IMG/VR virus record: IMGVR_UViG_3300050821_002519
Location: 1-49,238 of that record
Length of the DNA: 49,238 nucleotides
Reading direction: 5' to 3' (one strand)
Origin: a virus
Shown piece after piece: positions 23,459-32,878 of this stretch. The notes beneath the pieces were generated by a model. It did not search any database, had not been told where the DNA came from, and worked only from the letters and a program-made list of their open reading frames with translations. Position numbers and translations under genes: made by a program. Within the stretch, counting starts at the first letter, position 1. The number at the start of each line of letters is the position of its first letter.

Positions 23459-23763
23459 TCTGGGCGGGGGTCGAGGGCGGCTCGAAACGAGCCATCCGGG
23501 AAGAATGGACGCTGGTCGACGTGGGGGCACAGCACGCGGCGTGGAAGCGCAACGGGCCACCAGCACCGGCATCGTTGGTACTGATAGCCCGCGCGCACGG
23601 TGCCAAGTTCAAGGCCGAGACGCCGCTACCCGACGCCACGCCGCTGCCTGACACCACCGACCTGTCCGATGCGCTCGGCGACCTCGCTGAGGTCGGCCCC
23701 GGACAGGACACCCGCGCCGCATCACTCGCGATCATCGAAAGGCTGAAGGCAGGCAATGGCTGA
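23374..23763 (+). CDS. Tail chaperone extension (T-like, probably made by -1 frameshift)
   Basis: The -1 frame is open from 23278 to 23763 with no credible start of its own. It encodes SLRDALREIVHDLIWAGVEG and EEWTLVDVGAQHAAWKRNG, which look conserved and protein-like. A run of five G (23374-23378, codons TCG GGG GAA) is the best slip site, because Gly-tRNA can re-pair at -1. The second codon re-pairs poorly, so the exact site is uncertain. The product would be a G-T fusion. Confidence 0.6.
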   Translation, partial: GGSDGSRLRAPGSSGSLRDALREIVHDLIWAGVEGGSKRAIREEWTLVDVGAQHAAWKRNGPPAPASLVLIARAHGAKFKAETPLPDATPLPDTTDLSDALGDLAEVGPGQDTRAASLAIIERLKAGNG

Positions 23764-26713
23764 CGACAACCAGGTAGACGTCCGGATCGTCGGCGATGCC
23801 AGCGGAGTCGCGCCTGCCGTTGAGACGACGAAGGACGAGATCAGCGGGCTGACTGCCGCCGTCCAGCAAATGTCATCACAATTCGCCGAACTTGCGGCCG
23901 CGATCACCGGCTCGATGCAGAGCGGTGCGGCCTCGACGGCTGAGATGGCCGGCGAGATGAAGGAGCTGATCGCCGAGACCGAGAAGGAGTCGATCAGCCT
24001 CAAGGAACTGGCGGTTTCGGCACGCGAGGGTCTCGAATCGTTCGCCGAGATGCGCGAGTCGATCATGGGCATCGGCGAACTCCTCATGGCGGTGTTCGCC
24101 GTCGAGGAGATTGCGCGCTTTGCCGAGAGCATCGGCGATGCGGCCGAAAAGACGTTCCACCTGTCGCAACAGCTTGGCCTTTCGATGGGGCAGGTGCAGG
24201 GTCTAGCGGCAGCAGCGGCGGCCACGGGCGTGCCGATGGATGCCCTGACGCGCGGTCTCGGCCAGCTCGATCTTCACCTCGAAAAGAACCCGAAGCTCTT
24301 CGCCGACCTCGGCATCCAGATCCCGAAGAATGCCGACCAGATGACGGTGCTGAACGCCGTCATGGAACACTTCAACGGCATGGCCGACGGTCCGAACAAG
24401 ACCGCCGAGGCGATGGCGCTGATGGGTCGCGCGGGCAAGGAACTGATTCCGTTCCTCAACGAAGGTTCGACCGGCCTTGCTGACCTGATCGAAAAGGCGA
24501 AAGAATACGGCGCCGTCAACACAGACGCGGCGGCCAAGGGCGTCGTGCTGGCCGAGTCCCTCAATGAGGGCAAGTTGGCGATGGACGGCCTGAAGCTGAC
24601 GCTGTCCGATGCGTTCGCGCCGCTGCTGACTGAATTGGTCGACGGGTTCAATAATCTCGTCAAATCGATGACCGAGTCGTACAATACTGGCGGCGCGGTG
24701 AAGGTCGTTTTCGAAGGCATCGTCGAGATGTTCCAGGGACTCGGTGAGATCGTCGCTGCGGTTGCCGACGGGTTCTCGGTCATGTTCAGCGGCACCGGGT
24801 CGGGCGCGATCGATTGGGCTGGCGTCATCAAGGCGGTGATCGACGCCGTTGTCATTGCCATCAAGGTGGTCATCGCGATCATCGTGACATTGGTCGAGGC
24901 GGTGAAGATCGCGTTCGACGCAATGGTCGGGCAGGCGCTCGATTGGTACGGCCAGATGGCCACGTCGTTCGAGCAAGTCGGCGAAGTGATCGACATCATC
25001 AAGATCGAGTTCCAGACGCTCGGCACAGTCGTGATGGACGCGCTCACGCTCCAGTGGGGTTCAATCGCGGCCGACTGGGACGCCGGCATGGCGCAGATCG
25101 ACAACGTCGTGAAAACGCGCGGCAAGCAGATCGCCGACGATGCCAAGACCTATGCACAGCAGGCGCAGAGCTGGTTTTCGAGCGCGGATGCCGAGGGCAA
25201 CAAGCTGGCGCAATATTGGGCGCATGCCGGAGATCAGCAAAAGCCTGCGTCGACTGGGATCGCGCTGCCGAAGACCGGGAATGATGCTGGCGGCGATCTT
25301 TCGTCGGCGGGAAAGAAGGGTAAGCACCAAAAGGAGAAGGACGACCTCGTCCAGCACCTTCAGGAGGAGCTTACCGCCAAGAAATTGGCGTGGGCGATGG
25401 AGCAGGACGCGCAGGGCACCGCAGAGGCCTATTCTCTCCAGTCCGAGGCGGATTATTGGAAGGCGATCCTTGATCGCACCGATTTGAGCGCGAAGGACCG
25501 TGCCGCCGTCGAGACGAAATATCTCGCCGCGCATAGCCAGATCGTTCGCGAAAGGTGGGCGATCGAGGAAGACGGCTATAAGCGTGACCTCGCCGAGGCG
25601 GACAAGAACGAGGCTGCGAAACTCGTTATTGCGCAACAGCACCTCGTAGCCGTTGGCGCCATGTTCGGGGCTGAATCCAAGGAATATGCCGCCGCGCAGG
25701 CGGAGATCGTCAAGATCAAGCAGCAGGCGGCGCAACAGCTCGCGCAGCTTGAGAAAATTCGCGCGGATGCGTCCAACAAGGCCGATCTCGATGAGATCAC
25801 GACGGCGGAAAACCTCGCCAAGCAGCGGGTCGCACTCGGGCTGGAAACCAACGCTCAGTTGCTCGCCCAGGAGCAGCAGTTCGAGAACCAGCGGTACGCG
25901 ATCCAACTTTCCGCTGCCCAGCGTGACCTCTCCAAAGTCGAGCCTTCCAAGGACCCGGTAAAATACGCGCAGCTACTCGCGCAAATCGAAGCGCTTGAGC
26001 GCGCCCACCAGACGAAACTGACGCAGATCGATCAGCAAGCGATGCTTCAGCGGACACAGTTGGAGCGAACGGCGATCAATTCGACCGCCCAACTATGGTC
26101 GCAGAATATCGCGAAGATGATCACGCTCCAGCAAGGGTTCGGGGCGACGATCAAGTCGCTCTATGATGGCATGGTCAATGTGATCTCGACGGCGCTCGCC
26201 AGCATCATCGAGAAGTGGATCGAGCAGCAACTTGCCGCGTTCCTCTTGAAGCGGACGGCCCAAACGGCTGACGGCATAGCCAGCGTCACCTCTAACGCGG
26301 GCATTGCCGGCGCGGCGGCCTTCGCCTCGACTGCGGCTATTCCGATTATCGGGCCAGAACTTGCGCCAGCAGCAGCCGCTGCGGCCGTCGCAGGTGCCAT
26401 GTCATTTGCCCCGATGGCGTCGGCCGCCGGCGGCTTCTGGCAGGTGCCAGGCGACCAGATCGCGGCGATCCACACCGACGAAATGGTCCTCCCGGCATGG
26501 GCCGCCAATCCCCTGCGATCGCTCATCTCAGGAGGCGCTGCGAACAATAACCAGCCTGCTGCGGCGAATGGCGGCCCCTCGTACCATTACCACGATCACA
26601 CCGAGCGCGGCGTCTCGGCGCAGGGGATCATCGATAACCACGTCGCAGTCGGTAAGGCTTTCAAGCTGGCGCATCGCAAGGGCCTGTTCGCTGGGACGCC
26701 GCTGGCGGGCTGA
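23756..26713 (+). CDS. Tape measure protein
   Basis: 985 residues. Long helical and coiled-coil stretches, two hydrophobic regions (about 355-390, VVIAIKVVIAIIVTLVEAV; about 845-885, Ala-rich) and a Met/Gly-rich centre. It sets tail length and threads through the tube during DNA ejection. It overlaps the chaperone extension and is the longest tail gene after the tail tip and fibre. Confidence 0.92.
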   Translation: MADDNQVDVRIVGDASGVAPAVETTKDEISGLTAAVQQMSSQFAELAAAITGSMQSGAASTAEMAGEMKELIAETEKESISLKELAVSAREGLESFAEMRESIMGIGELLMAVFAVEEIARFAESIGDAAEKTFHLSQQLGLSMGQVQGLAAAAAATGVPMDALTRGLGQLDLHLEKNPKLFADLGIQIPKNADQMTVLNAVMEHFNGMADGPNKTAEAMALMGRAGKELIPFLNEGSTGLADLIEKAKEYGAVNTDAAAKGVVLAESLNEGKLAMDGLKLTLSDAFAPLLTELVDGFNNLVKSMTESYNTGGAVKVVFEGIVEMFQGLGEIVAAVADGFSVMFSGTGSGAIDWAGVIKAVIDAVVIAIKVVIAIIVTLVEAVKIAFDAMVGQALDWYGQMATSFEQVGEVIDIIKIEFQTLGTVVMDALTLQWGSIAADWDAGMAQIDNVVKTRGKQIADDAKTYAQQAQSWFSSADAEGNKLAQYWAHAGDQQKPASTGIALPKTGNDAGGDLSSAGKKGKHQKEKDDLVQHLQEELTAKKLAWAMEQDAQGTAEAYSLQSEADYWKAILDRTDLSAKDRAAVETKYLAAHSQIVRERWAIEEDGYKRDLAEADKNEAAKLVIAQQHLVAVGAMFGAESKEYAAAQAEIVKIKQQAAQQLAQLEKIRADASNKADLDEITTAENLAKQRVALGLETNAQLLAQEQQFENQRYAIQLSAAQRDLSKVEPSKDPVKYAQLLAQIEALERAHQTKLTQIDQQAMLQRTQLERTAINSTAQLWSQNIAKMITLQQGFGATIKSLYDGMVNVISTALASIIEKWIEQQLAAFLLKRTAQTADGIASVTSNAGIAGAAAFASTAAIPIIGPELAPAAAAAAVAGAMSFAPMASAAGGFWQVPGDQIAAIHTDEMVLPAWAANPLRSLISGGAANNNQPAAANGGPSYHYHDHTERGVSAQGIIDNHVAVGKAFKLAHRKGLFAGTPLAG

Positions 26714-26727
26714 TGCTTGCTGGGCGG

Positions 26728-26756
26728 TTGACAGCGCGCCGCGTGCTGTGCGTATT
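26728..26756 (+). promoter_or_regulatory. Sigma-70 type promoter of the moron-like gene
   Basis: Consensus -35 TTGACA (26728-26733), 17-nt spacer, weak -10 CGTATT (26751-26756). Downstream, CCCCG (26757-26761) can pair with CGGGG (26770-26774), which covers part of the SD GGGGAGG (26771-26777) and might limit translation. Confidence 0.5.
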
Positions 26757-26782
26757 CCCCGGCGCTCGTCGGGGAGGCCTTT

Positions 26783-27520
26783 ATGCGTCGCGCGGTTGCC
26801 TTGTTGCCGTTTCTGGTTCTCTCGACCGCAGCGTCCAGGCAGCAGGCCCCGATTGATCCCGGCCCAGCGCCGACGTGGCAGGACGGCGTCTCGCTGACCG
26901 AGGCGTCATTGAAGGCCACGTTGATCGATCCAGATTCGGCGCACATCGAATGGCCGTACGATTTTACAGGCGGCACGTTGAAGGCGATGTTCGGGAAGAC
27001 GCGTCCCGGATGGTTCACCTGCGGCCGGGTCAACGCGAAGAACCGGATGGGGGGCTATACGGGACGCTCATGGTTTCTTGTCGAAATCTACCAGGGCGCC
27101 GTGACGCAACTCGACATTGGCAACGGCGACCAGATCGATGTTGCATCAGTCGAATGCGAACAACTGCTGAAAAAGGGCATGCTACGCCCCGCCCCGACGA
27201 GCGCGGGGGTCTCGACTTCGGCGGCAGCGCCATCGCCTTCTCAATATGCAGCAGCGGCTAGCGCCAACGCGCAGGTCGCCATGGCGCGTGGTGGACTCGG
27301 TATCTCGTTCGCCCCGTCTCCGGTCGGCGCCACCCTCATGGCCGTCGCGCCGGGTTCGCCAGCGGAGAAAGCCGGACTCAAGCCGGGTGAGACGATCGAC
27401 GCGTTAAACGGCATTTCCCTTAAAGGAATGTCAGCCTCGACGATGATCGAGGTGCTGCACAATGCGCCGGCGAGCGTGACGGTTTCGGTCGTCGGTGTCG
27501 GCGAGGTGAAGGTGCGCTGA
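26783..27520 (+). CDS. Exported PDZ-domain protein (moron candidate)
   Basis: 245 residues. The N-terminus (MRRAVALLPFLVLSTAAS) is a signal peptide with cleavage expected near residue 17-20 and no lipobox. Residues about 38-125 form a domain with LIDPDSAHIEWP, FTCGRVNAKNRMGGYTG and VECEQLL, a pattern I recognise from small secreted bacterial proteins. After a Ser/Ala linker a PDZ domain occupies about 165-245 (GLGISFAP, VAPGSPAEKAGLKPGETIDA). It should act in the periplasm. It is unlike its tail-gene neighbours and has its own promoter, so a lysogenic conversion role is plausible but unproven. Confidence 0.78.
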   Translation: MRRAVALLPFLVLSTAASRQQAPIDPGPAPTWQDGVSLTEASLKATLIDPDSAHIEWPYDFTGGTLKAMFGKTRPGWFTCGRVNAKNRMGGYTGRSWFLVEIYQGAVTQLDIGNGDQIDVASVECEQLLKKGMLRPAPTSAGVSTSAAAPSPSQYAAAASANAQVAMARGGLGISFAPSPVGATLMAVAPGSPAEKAGLKPGETIDALNGISLKGMSASTMIEVLHNAPASVTVSVVGVGEVKVR

Positions 27521-27526
27521 GAATAG

Positions 27527-27910
27527 TCAATCGGTGCGCGCGGGACCTGTCAGCGGAAGATTGATCCGCCGCGCGTGAGACCCATCTTCAATATCCTGCA
27601 CCGCCAAGAAGGTGCATCCGCAGCAAGGTGACAGCTCACATCCGGCGATCGGAAGTGTCGGCGGATTACCAATCGGAAAGACGAAGCCAGCCAGCGCGTC
27701 GGCGACGGGGCAGTCGCCGGCAAGAATTTCGACACCACTGACCAATCCACTCTCGCGCCAGCCTCGAAGCGACCGGTCGATATCCTCCCGCGCGCCCGGC
27801 GGCAGCTTGCCACGAAATTCAGGACCGAGTCGCATCGCCGGATCGTCAGCCGGCTGAGCAGCAGAGTCCAGCACCCACACGGCGGTCCCATCCGGGGCCG
27901 CCTTTTTCAT
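27527..27910 (-). CDS. Leftward Cys-rich hypothetical protein in the moron island
   Basis: 127 residues, opposite to all neighbours and convergent with the PDZ gene. It begins MKKAAPDGTAVWVLDSAAQP and carries IAGCELSPCCGCTFLAV with four cysteines. Composition and third-position GC are protein-like, whereas the complementary frame is not. The start codon lies in the rightward terminator, and no good SD or promoter is seen. Function unknown. Confidence 0.6.
   Translation of the reverse strand: MKKAAPDGTAVWVLDSAAQPADDPAMRLGPEFRGKLPPGAREDIDRSLRGWRESGLVSGVEILAGDCPVADALAGFVFPIGNPPTLPIAGCELSPCCGCTFLAVQDIEDGSHARRINLPLTGPARTD
27881..27907 (+). terminator. Terminator closing the moron island
   Basis: GGCGGTCCC (27881-27889) pairs with GGGGCCGCC (27894-27902), with one T-G wobble, and TTTTT follows. 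It would stop rightward transcription after the PDZ gene, just before the SD of the next tail gene. Confidence 0.8.
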
Positions 27911-27934
27911 ATCCGCAAAAGGGAGACCCGTTGA

Positions 27935-28591
27935 GTGCCGTCTCCCTATCTCCCCTCGCGCTGGCTCATCACGTCCGGCGGCTTCGACGATCCGGACGTT
28001 TTCCCGCTGCTCATCGGCCAGACCTTCGTCACCTCGAAGCAACCGACATGGTCGACCGCGATCTCGACATCGGCCAGCGGCGGTGAACGCAGGCGCCGGC
28101 AGTGGAGCTATCCGCGCTGGACGTTCAAGGTCGCCTATGAGGTGATCCAGGATGCAGCCGCAACGCCCGACCTCGAACGGCTCACCGCGTTCTTCATGCT
28201 CCATTCCGGGCGCTATCAGGAATTCTTCTACCTCGATCCGAGTGATCACACTGTCACGGCTCAGCAATTCGGGACCGGCGACGGGGTAACGACGACCTTC
28301 CGCCTGACGCGCTCAATGGCGTTCGGCGGCTTAACCTTTTCCGAGCCAATTGGCGGCGTCATCGGCGTGCCCACCGTGCTGATCAATGGCACGCCGTCGA
28401 CCCTTTTCACCATCGGCGCATACGGCGCCATCACCTTCACCACGGCACCGGCAACGGCAGCGGTCCTGACATGGAGCGGGCAGTTCATGTTCGCGTGCCG
28501 GTTCGACCAGGACAACATGGATCTGGCGCAGATGATGACCGGGCTGTGGTCGATGGACGGCCTGCAATTCATTTCGGTGAAGAGTCGATGA
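27935..28591 (+). CDS. DUF2460 tail protein (GTA gp12-like, distal tail)
   Basis: 218 residues from GTG 27935 with GGGAG upstream. The start YLPSRWLITSGGFDDPDVFP is less typical, but RRWQ-like RRQWSYPRWTFKVAYE, FFMLHSGRYQEFFYLDP and the final DLAQMMTGLWSMDGLQFI fit DUF2460. These proteins form the distal tail ring. First of four GTA-like tail-tip genes. Confidence 0.82.
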   Translation: MPSPYLPSRWLITSGGFDDPDVFPLLIGQTFVTSKQPTWSTAISTSASGGERRRRQWSYPRWTFKVAYEVIQDAAATPDLERLTAFFMLHSGRYQEFFYLDPSDHTVTAQQFGTGDGVTTTFRLTRSMAFGGLTFSEPIGGVIGVPTVLINGTPSTLFTIGAYGAITFTTAPATAAVLTWSGQFMFACRFDQDNMDLAQMMTGLWSMDGLQFISVKSR

Positions 28592-29448
28592 AGGCCGCAT
28601 CCGGACCGCTCCTCACGCTGCTCAACAGCGGCGCCTATTTCCAGATGTGCGACCTGTGGGAAATCACGCTCAACGGTGGTGGCGTGATCCGCTGGACCGA
28701 TGCCGATATCAACGTCTCATCCGGCGGCCATACCTATGTCGCCGGGCCACTGCTCGACCGCGGCACGACGACGGAGAAGGTCGGGCTGGAGGTCGCAACC
28801 CTCGACGTCACGATCACCGCCAACGCCGACGACCTCATCAACGGTACGCCGGTGATCCCGTTCATCGCCAAACGCGGGTTCGACGGCGCGAATGTCCGGC
28901 TGCTGCGCGCGTTCATGACTGACTGGGATCAACCCGTCGTCGGCACGGTGCTGCGCTTCGCCGGACGGATCACGTCGATCACCTCGATCGCCGGCAACCA
29001 GGCGGACGTCACCGTCTCGGCGTGGACCGTGCTGCTCAACGTCAACATGCCCGCGAACCTCTATCAGGTGGCCTGCCTGCACTCGGTCTATGACGCCGGC
29101 TGTGCGCTCGATCCGGCGACGTTCGCGGTATCGGGACACCTGACCGGCACGCCGACCGCCCTCGCTTTTTCGTCGTCGCTCTCGACCACGCTGAACGACT
29201 TCGCGCAAGGCCGCATCATATTCACCTCGGGGGTCAACGCCGGGGTCAGTGCGACCGTCAAATCGAACGACGGCGCCGGCGGCTTCGTGCTGATCCGCGC
29301 GCTGCCGGCAGTGCCATCCGCTGGCGATGCGTTCACCGCCTATCCCGGGTGCGACCTCACCATGTCGCGATGCCTGTCTCGGTTCAACAATCTGGGGCGG
29401 CTGAAGGCGACGCCGTTTACTCCGACGCCTGAGACGGTCTTCGGATGA
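28588..29448 (+). CDS. DUF2163 tail hub protein (GTA gp13-like)
   Basis: 286 residues from ATGA junction. Pattern LWEITLNGGGVIRWTDADI, LEVATLDVTITANADDLING and the C-terminal Cys-containing part (YPGCDLTMSRCLSRFNNLGR) match the DUF2163/BR0599 family. Acts as hub in the tail tip. Confidence 0.85.
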   Translation: MKAASGPLLTLLNSGAYFQMCDLWEITLNGGGVIRWTDADINVSSGGHTYVAGPLLDRGTTTEKVGLEVATLDVTITANADDLINGTPVIPFIAKRGFDGANVRLLRAFMTDWDQPVVGTVLRFAGRITSITSIAGNQADVTVSAWTVLLNVNMPANLYQVACLHSVYDAGCALDPATFAVSGHLTGTPTALAFSSSLSTTLNDFAQGRIIFTSGVNAGVSATVKSNDGAGGFVLIRALPAVPSAGDAFTAYPGCDLTMSRCLSRFNNLGRLKATPFTPTPETVFG

Positions 29449-29894
29449 CGCCGGCGCAAGAGGCCGCCAAGCGCACCGAGATCGTCGCCGAGGCGCTGTC
29501 GTGGGAGCGGACGCCGTATCATCCTCGTGCGCGCCTGAAGGGCATTGGCGTCGACTGCGCCATGCTTCCCGCGCTCGTATATTTCAACGCCGGCATGATC
29601 CCCGAGATCAGCCCCGACTACAGCCCGCAATGGATGCTCCACCACGACGAGGAGAAGTTCCTCGGCTGGGTCCGGCCCTATGCCCGCGAGATCGATCGCG
29701 ACGAGGTCGGACCCGGCGACTTCGCCATCTGGAAGTTCGGCCGCTGCTTCAGTCACGGCGCGATCGTCATCGACATGCCGGAGGTGATCCATGCGGTGAT
29801 CCGGGGCGGCGGTGTGGTGCGCGGCAATGCCGATCGCGACGAGGAATTGCGGTCGCGCGAGGTCAAGTTTTTCACACTGTTCGGGGAGGGTTGA
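29445..29894 (+). CDS. NlpC/P60 tail-tip peptidase (GTA gp14-like)
   Basis: 149 residues. Catalytic Cys38 (GIGVDCAML) and His104 (FSHGAIVI) of the NlpC/P60 fold. The protein probably trims peptidoglycan for DNA entry. ATGA-coupled to the gene before. Confidence 0.88.
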   Translation: MTPAQEAAKRTEIVAEALSWERTPYHPRARLKGIGVDCAMLPALVYFNAGMIPEISPDYSPQWMLHHDEEKFLGWVRPYAREIDRDEVGPGDFAIWKFGRCFSHGAIVIDMPEVIHAVIRGGGVVRGNADRDEELRSREVKFFTLFGEG

Positions 29895-32858
29895 GTGGGC
29901 GGCAAAACCACCTCCACCTCATCGCCCAAGCTCAACCAGATGTCGGTCCAGTCGTCGTCGCTGGGCCTGCCGATCACGCTCGGCTGGGGACGTGGGCGGG
30001 CAAAGTGCAACCTCGGTGATTATGTCGCCTTCAAAGCGACCGCACACACCACGACGACCAGCGCGGGCAAGGGCCTCGGTGGCGGGTCGAAGGACACGAC
30101 CTACACCTATACCGCGTCGATCATCATGCACATCTGCGAAGGCCCGATCCTCGGCATTCGCACCGTATACCGCGACACCTCGGTCTTCACCGACGGCGCT
30201 ACCACCGCGCTGGCGCAGGCTGGTCTTAGCGTTGCGCTCGGCTCGCCGACGCAATCGCCATGGTCGTACATGGTCTCGCAGTTTCCGACCCATGCGCTGG
30301 CCTATTCGGGCATCGCCTATGTGTACGCGCAGGACTATGCGCTCGGCGACAGCGCAACGCTGTCCAACCACAGCTTCGAGATTGATTTCGAGATCCAACT
30401 GGGCGGCGGCGTCCCAGATGCCGACCCCAAAGACATTCTCACCGATTTCCTGACCAGCGCGTCGCACGGCGTGCCCGGCTGGGGTGCTGGCCTCATCGGC
30501 GATCTCTCCGACTGGTCGCTCTATTGCCGCGCGAACAACCTGCTGCTGTCGCCGGTCCTGGAATCGCAGGCGGCCGCCAACACCATCATTACCGAATGGT
30601 GTCTCGCCACCAACTCGGCGCCGTTCTGGTCGGAGGGCGTGCTGAAGGTCCGCCCCTATGGCGATACTGCGGCGACCGGCAACGGCGTGACGTGGACGCC
30701 GAACCTGACCCCGATCTACGACCTCACCGAGGACGATTTCGAGGCGTCCGATACAGGCCCCGTGGTGCTCGACATCGTCGACCAGTCCGACGCCTACAAC
30801 ATCGTCCAGCTCGAATTCCTCGACCGTGCCAACCAGTACAATGTCGGCATCGCGACGGCCTCCGACCTCGCCAACATCTTCGAGTACGGCGCGCGCAAGC
30901 AGGATCCGACCACGGTCCATTCGATCGTGGATGCCGGGATCGCGCAGCACGCGGCGCAGCTTTATCTCCAGCGCGTCCTCTATGTCCGCGAGCAATATCT
31001 GTTCACGCTGCCGTGGAATTTCGTGCTGCTCGAGCCGTGCGATTATCTGTCGCTGACGACCACGACCGACGAGTTGCAACTGGACAATCTGCTGGTCCGC
31101 GTCGTCGAGATCGACGAGGACGAAAACGGGATGCTCGCCTTCACCTGCGAGGGCGTGCCGGGCGGTGCCGCATCGGCCGCGCTCTATGCCTCGCACTCGT
31201 CGGGCGGCCACCAAACGAACGCCGATGTCCCGCCTGGCCCGGTCTCGACGCCGGTCCTGATCAATGCCCCGACATCGCTCACCGGCGGCGATCCCGAGGT
31301 TTGGTGCGCCGTCGCCTCGTCCTCGACGACATGGGGCGGCTGCGAGGTCTGGATCAGCGTCGACAATGTCTCCTATGCGCGGGTCGGCGTCATCGAAGGT
31401 CCGGCGCGCTACGGTGTTCTGACGGCGGCGCTCGCCAACCATGCCGACCCCGATACGACCAACACGCTGTCGGTCGACCTGTCATCATCACTGGGCACGC
31501 TCGGCAGCGCGACGGCGACCGAGGCCAATGCCGGCGGCTCGCTGTGCCTCGTCGGCAACGAACTCATCACATATCAGACCGCGACCCTCACCGGCGCTAA
31601 CGCCTATAACCTGACGACGCTGCGCCGCGGTTTCGAAGCGACGATCCCGGCCTCGCACAGCGTCGGCGCCGAGTTCGTCCGCCTCGACGATGCGATCTTC
31701 AAGTTCAGCTATGCGAGCCTCAACGTCGGCTCGACGATCTATGTGAAATTTCCGTCGTTCAATATCTTCGACCGCGCGCCTGAAGATCTGTCGACGGTGA
31801 CGGCCTATACCGTGGCGCTCGCACCGGCGACCGCGCTGCCGGATTCCGTCACCGGTCTAGCGCTTGCCCATAGCTGGGACGGTTCAGCCCTGTCGGTGGT
31901 CTGCGACCCGTCGGCGCGCGCGATCTCGTACAAGTTCCGCTTCTACCTGCCCGATGAAACGACGCTCAAGCGCGAGATCGTCACCACGACGCCGGCCGCG
32001 ACTTACACCTCGACGCTGGCGGCGCAGGACGGTGCGGCGCGGGCCTATCACATCGAGGTGATCGCTTCGAACGATGCCGGCGATGCGGCCCCGTCGTCAT
32101 GGCTATCGGTCACCAACGCCGCGCCGGCGACGCTCAGCGGTGTTGCCACCTCCGGCACGACCGCGACCGATGGCGCCGTCACCTGCACCGCATCGTCCGA
32201 CCCTGACCTAGCCGGCTACGTCGTCTTCTATTCCGGCACATCTGGGTTCGACCCATCTACCAGCGGCGGCGTCGTCAGTTCCGGCATTCCGTCGGTCTCA
32301 ATCTTCGGGCTGGCAGCCGGCACCTATTACGCCCGCATCGCCGCCTATGACGGCTGGACCGGCGTTCCGTCGCTGCTCAATCTGTCGAGCGAGGTCAGCT
32401 TCACGATCTCGACGGGTGGTGGGGCGGCTCCATCTGGCGGTGGCACAGGTGGTGGCGGCTGGGGCGGCGCGTGCTGCACGCTCGAAACGCTGATCCAGAT
32501 GGCGAACGATGGGCGTACCGGGCCGGGGAGCTGGAAACGTGGCGGCGATGTCGTGCCCGGTGACTGGGTCTGGACGCAGCACGAGCGGACGCTGGCCTGG
32601 GGCGCTTATCAGGTGACGTTTGCGCAGACGCTGGAGCGCCCGATCTGGTCGCTGTCCGGCTATCCCGATGCGACCGCAGAGCATCCGTTCTGGATCACCG
32701 GCACCGGGTGGGTCTTGATGGGCGACATCGGCACGCCGGCCGGGACCGCAGCGATCCGCCACCTGACCGTCGACCGCGCCCATACCTACGTCGCCCGCCA
32801 TCCCGACGCGGACGTCGGCATCCTCTCGCACAACAAGCGCTCGACGCCTGACGGCTAA
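29895..32858 (+). CDS. Tail-tip host-specificity protein (gp15/J-like) with C-terminal Hint domain
   Basis: 987 residues from GTG 29895. The first about 450 residues follow the GTA gp15 / J-like pattern (PITLGWGRGRAKCN, CEGPILGIRTVYRD, WCLATNSAPFWSEG, TEDDFEASDTGPVV). Then come fibronectin-like beta domains, including LDDAIFKFSYA and YTSTLAAQDGAARAYHIEV, and a Gly-rich hinge. Residues 860-987 are an intein-like Hint domain. The main body would form the tail tip that contacts the host surface. Confidence 0.87.
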   Translation: MGGKTTSTSSPKLNQMSVQSSSLGLPITLGWGRGRAKCNLGDYVAFKATAHTTTTSAGKGLGGGSKDTTYTYTASIIMHICEGPILGIRTVYRDTSVFTDGATTALAQAGLSVALGSPTQSPWSYMVSQFPTHALAYSGIAYVYAQDYALGDSATLSNHSFEIDFEIQLGGGVPDADPKDILTDFLTSASHGVPGWGAGLIGDLSDWSLYCRANNLLLSPVLESQAAANTIITEWCLATNSAPFWSEGVLKVRPYGDTAATGNGVTWTPNLTPIYDLTEDDFEASDTGPVVLDIVDQSDAYNIVQLEFLDRANQYNVGIATASDLANIFEYGARKQDPTTVHSIVDAGIAQHAAQLYLQRVLYVREQYLFTLPWNFVLLEPCDYLSLTTTTDELQLDNLLVRVVEIDEDENGMLAFTCEGVPGGAASAALYASHSSGGHQTNADVPPGPVSTPVLINAPTSLTGGDPEVWCAVASSSTTWGGCEVWISVDNVSYARVGVIEGPARYGVLTAALANHADPDTTNTLSVDLSSSLGTLGSATATEANAGGSLCLVGNELITYQTATLTGANAYNLTTLRRGFEATIPASHSVGAEFVRLDDAIFKFSYASLNVGSTIYVKFPSFNIFDRAPEDLSTVTAYTVALAPATALPDSVTGLALAHSWDGSALSVVCDPSARAISYKFRFYLPDETTLKREIVTTTPAATYTSTLAAQDGAARAYHIEVIASNDAGDAAPSSWLSVTNAAPATLSGVATSGTTATDGAVTCTASSDPDLAGYVVFYSGTSGFDPSTSGGVVSSGIPSVSIFGLAAGTYYARIAAYDGWTGVPSLLNLSSEVSFTISTGGGAAPSGGGTGGGGWGGACCTLETLIQMANDGRTGPGSWKRGGDVVPGDWVWTQHERTLAWGAYQVTFAQTLERPIWSLSGYPDATAEHPFWITGTGWVLMGDIGTPAGTAAIRHLTVDRAHTYVARHPDADVGILSHNKRSTPDG
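32472..32858 (+). other. Hint/BIL-type autoprocessing domain at the protein C-terminus
   Basis: Residues 860-987 begin CCTLETLIQMANDGR (block A-like, tandem Cys), continue with VVPGDWVW, ATAEHPFWITGTGWVLM (block B-like His), VDRAHTYVA and end GILSHNKRSTPDG. His-Asn is present, but the next residue is Lys, not Cys/Ser/Thr, and only seven residues follow. Splicing is therefore unlikely; C-terminal or N-terminal cleavage, as in bacterial intein-like (BIL) domains, is expected. Similar domains are known in phage structural proteins. Confidence 0.78.
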
Positions 32859-32878
32859 CCCTCTTTCGAGGTCATCAC

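Noticed and set aside
29919-31442. 507-codon leftward open frame in the tail-tip gene
   Set aside because: Shadow of a strongly coding rightward gene; Arg/Asp/Val-rich translation without motifs.
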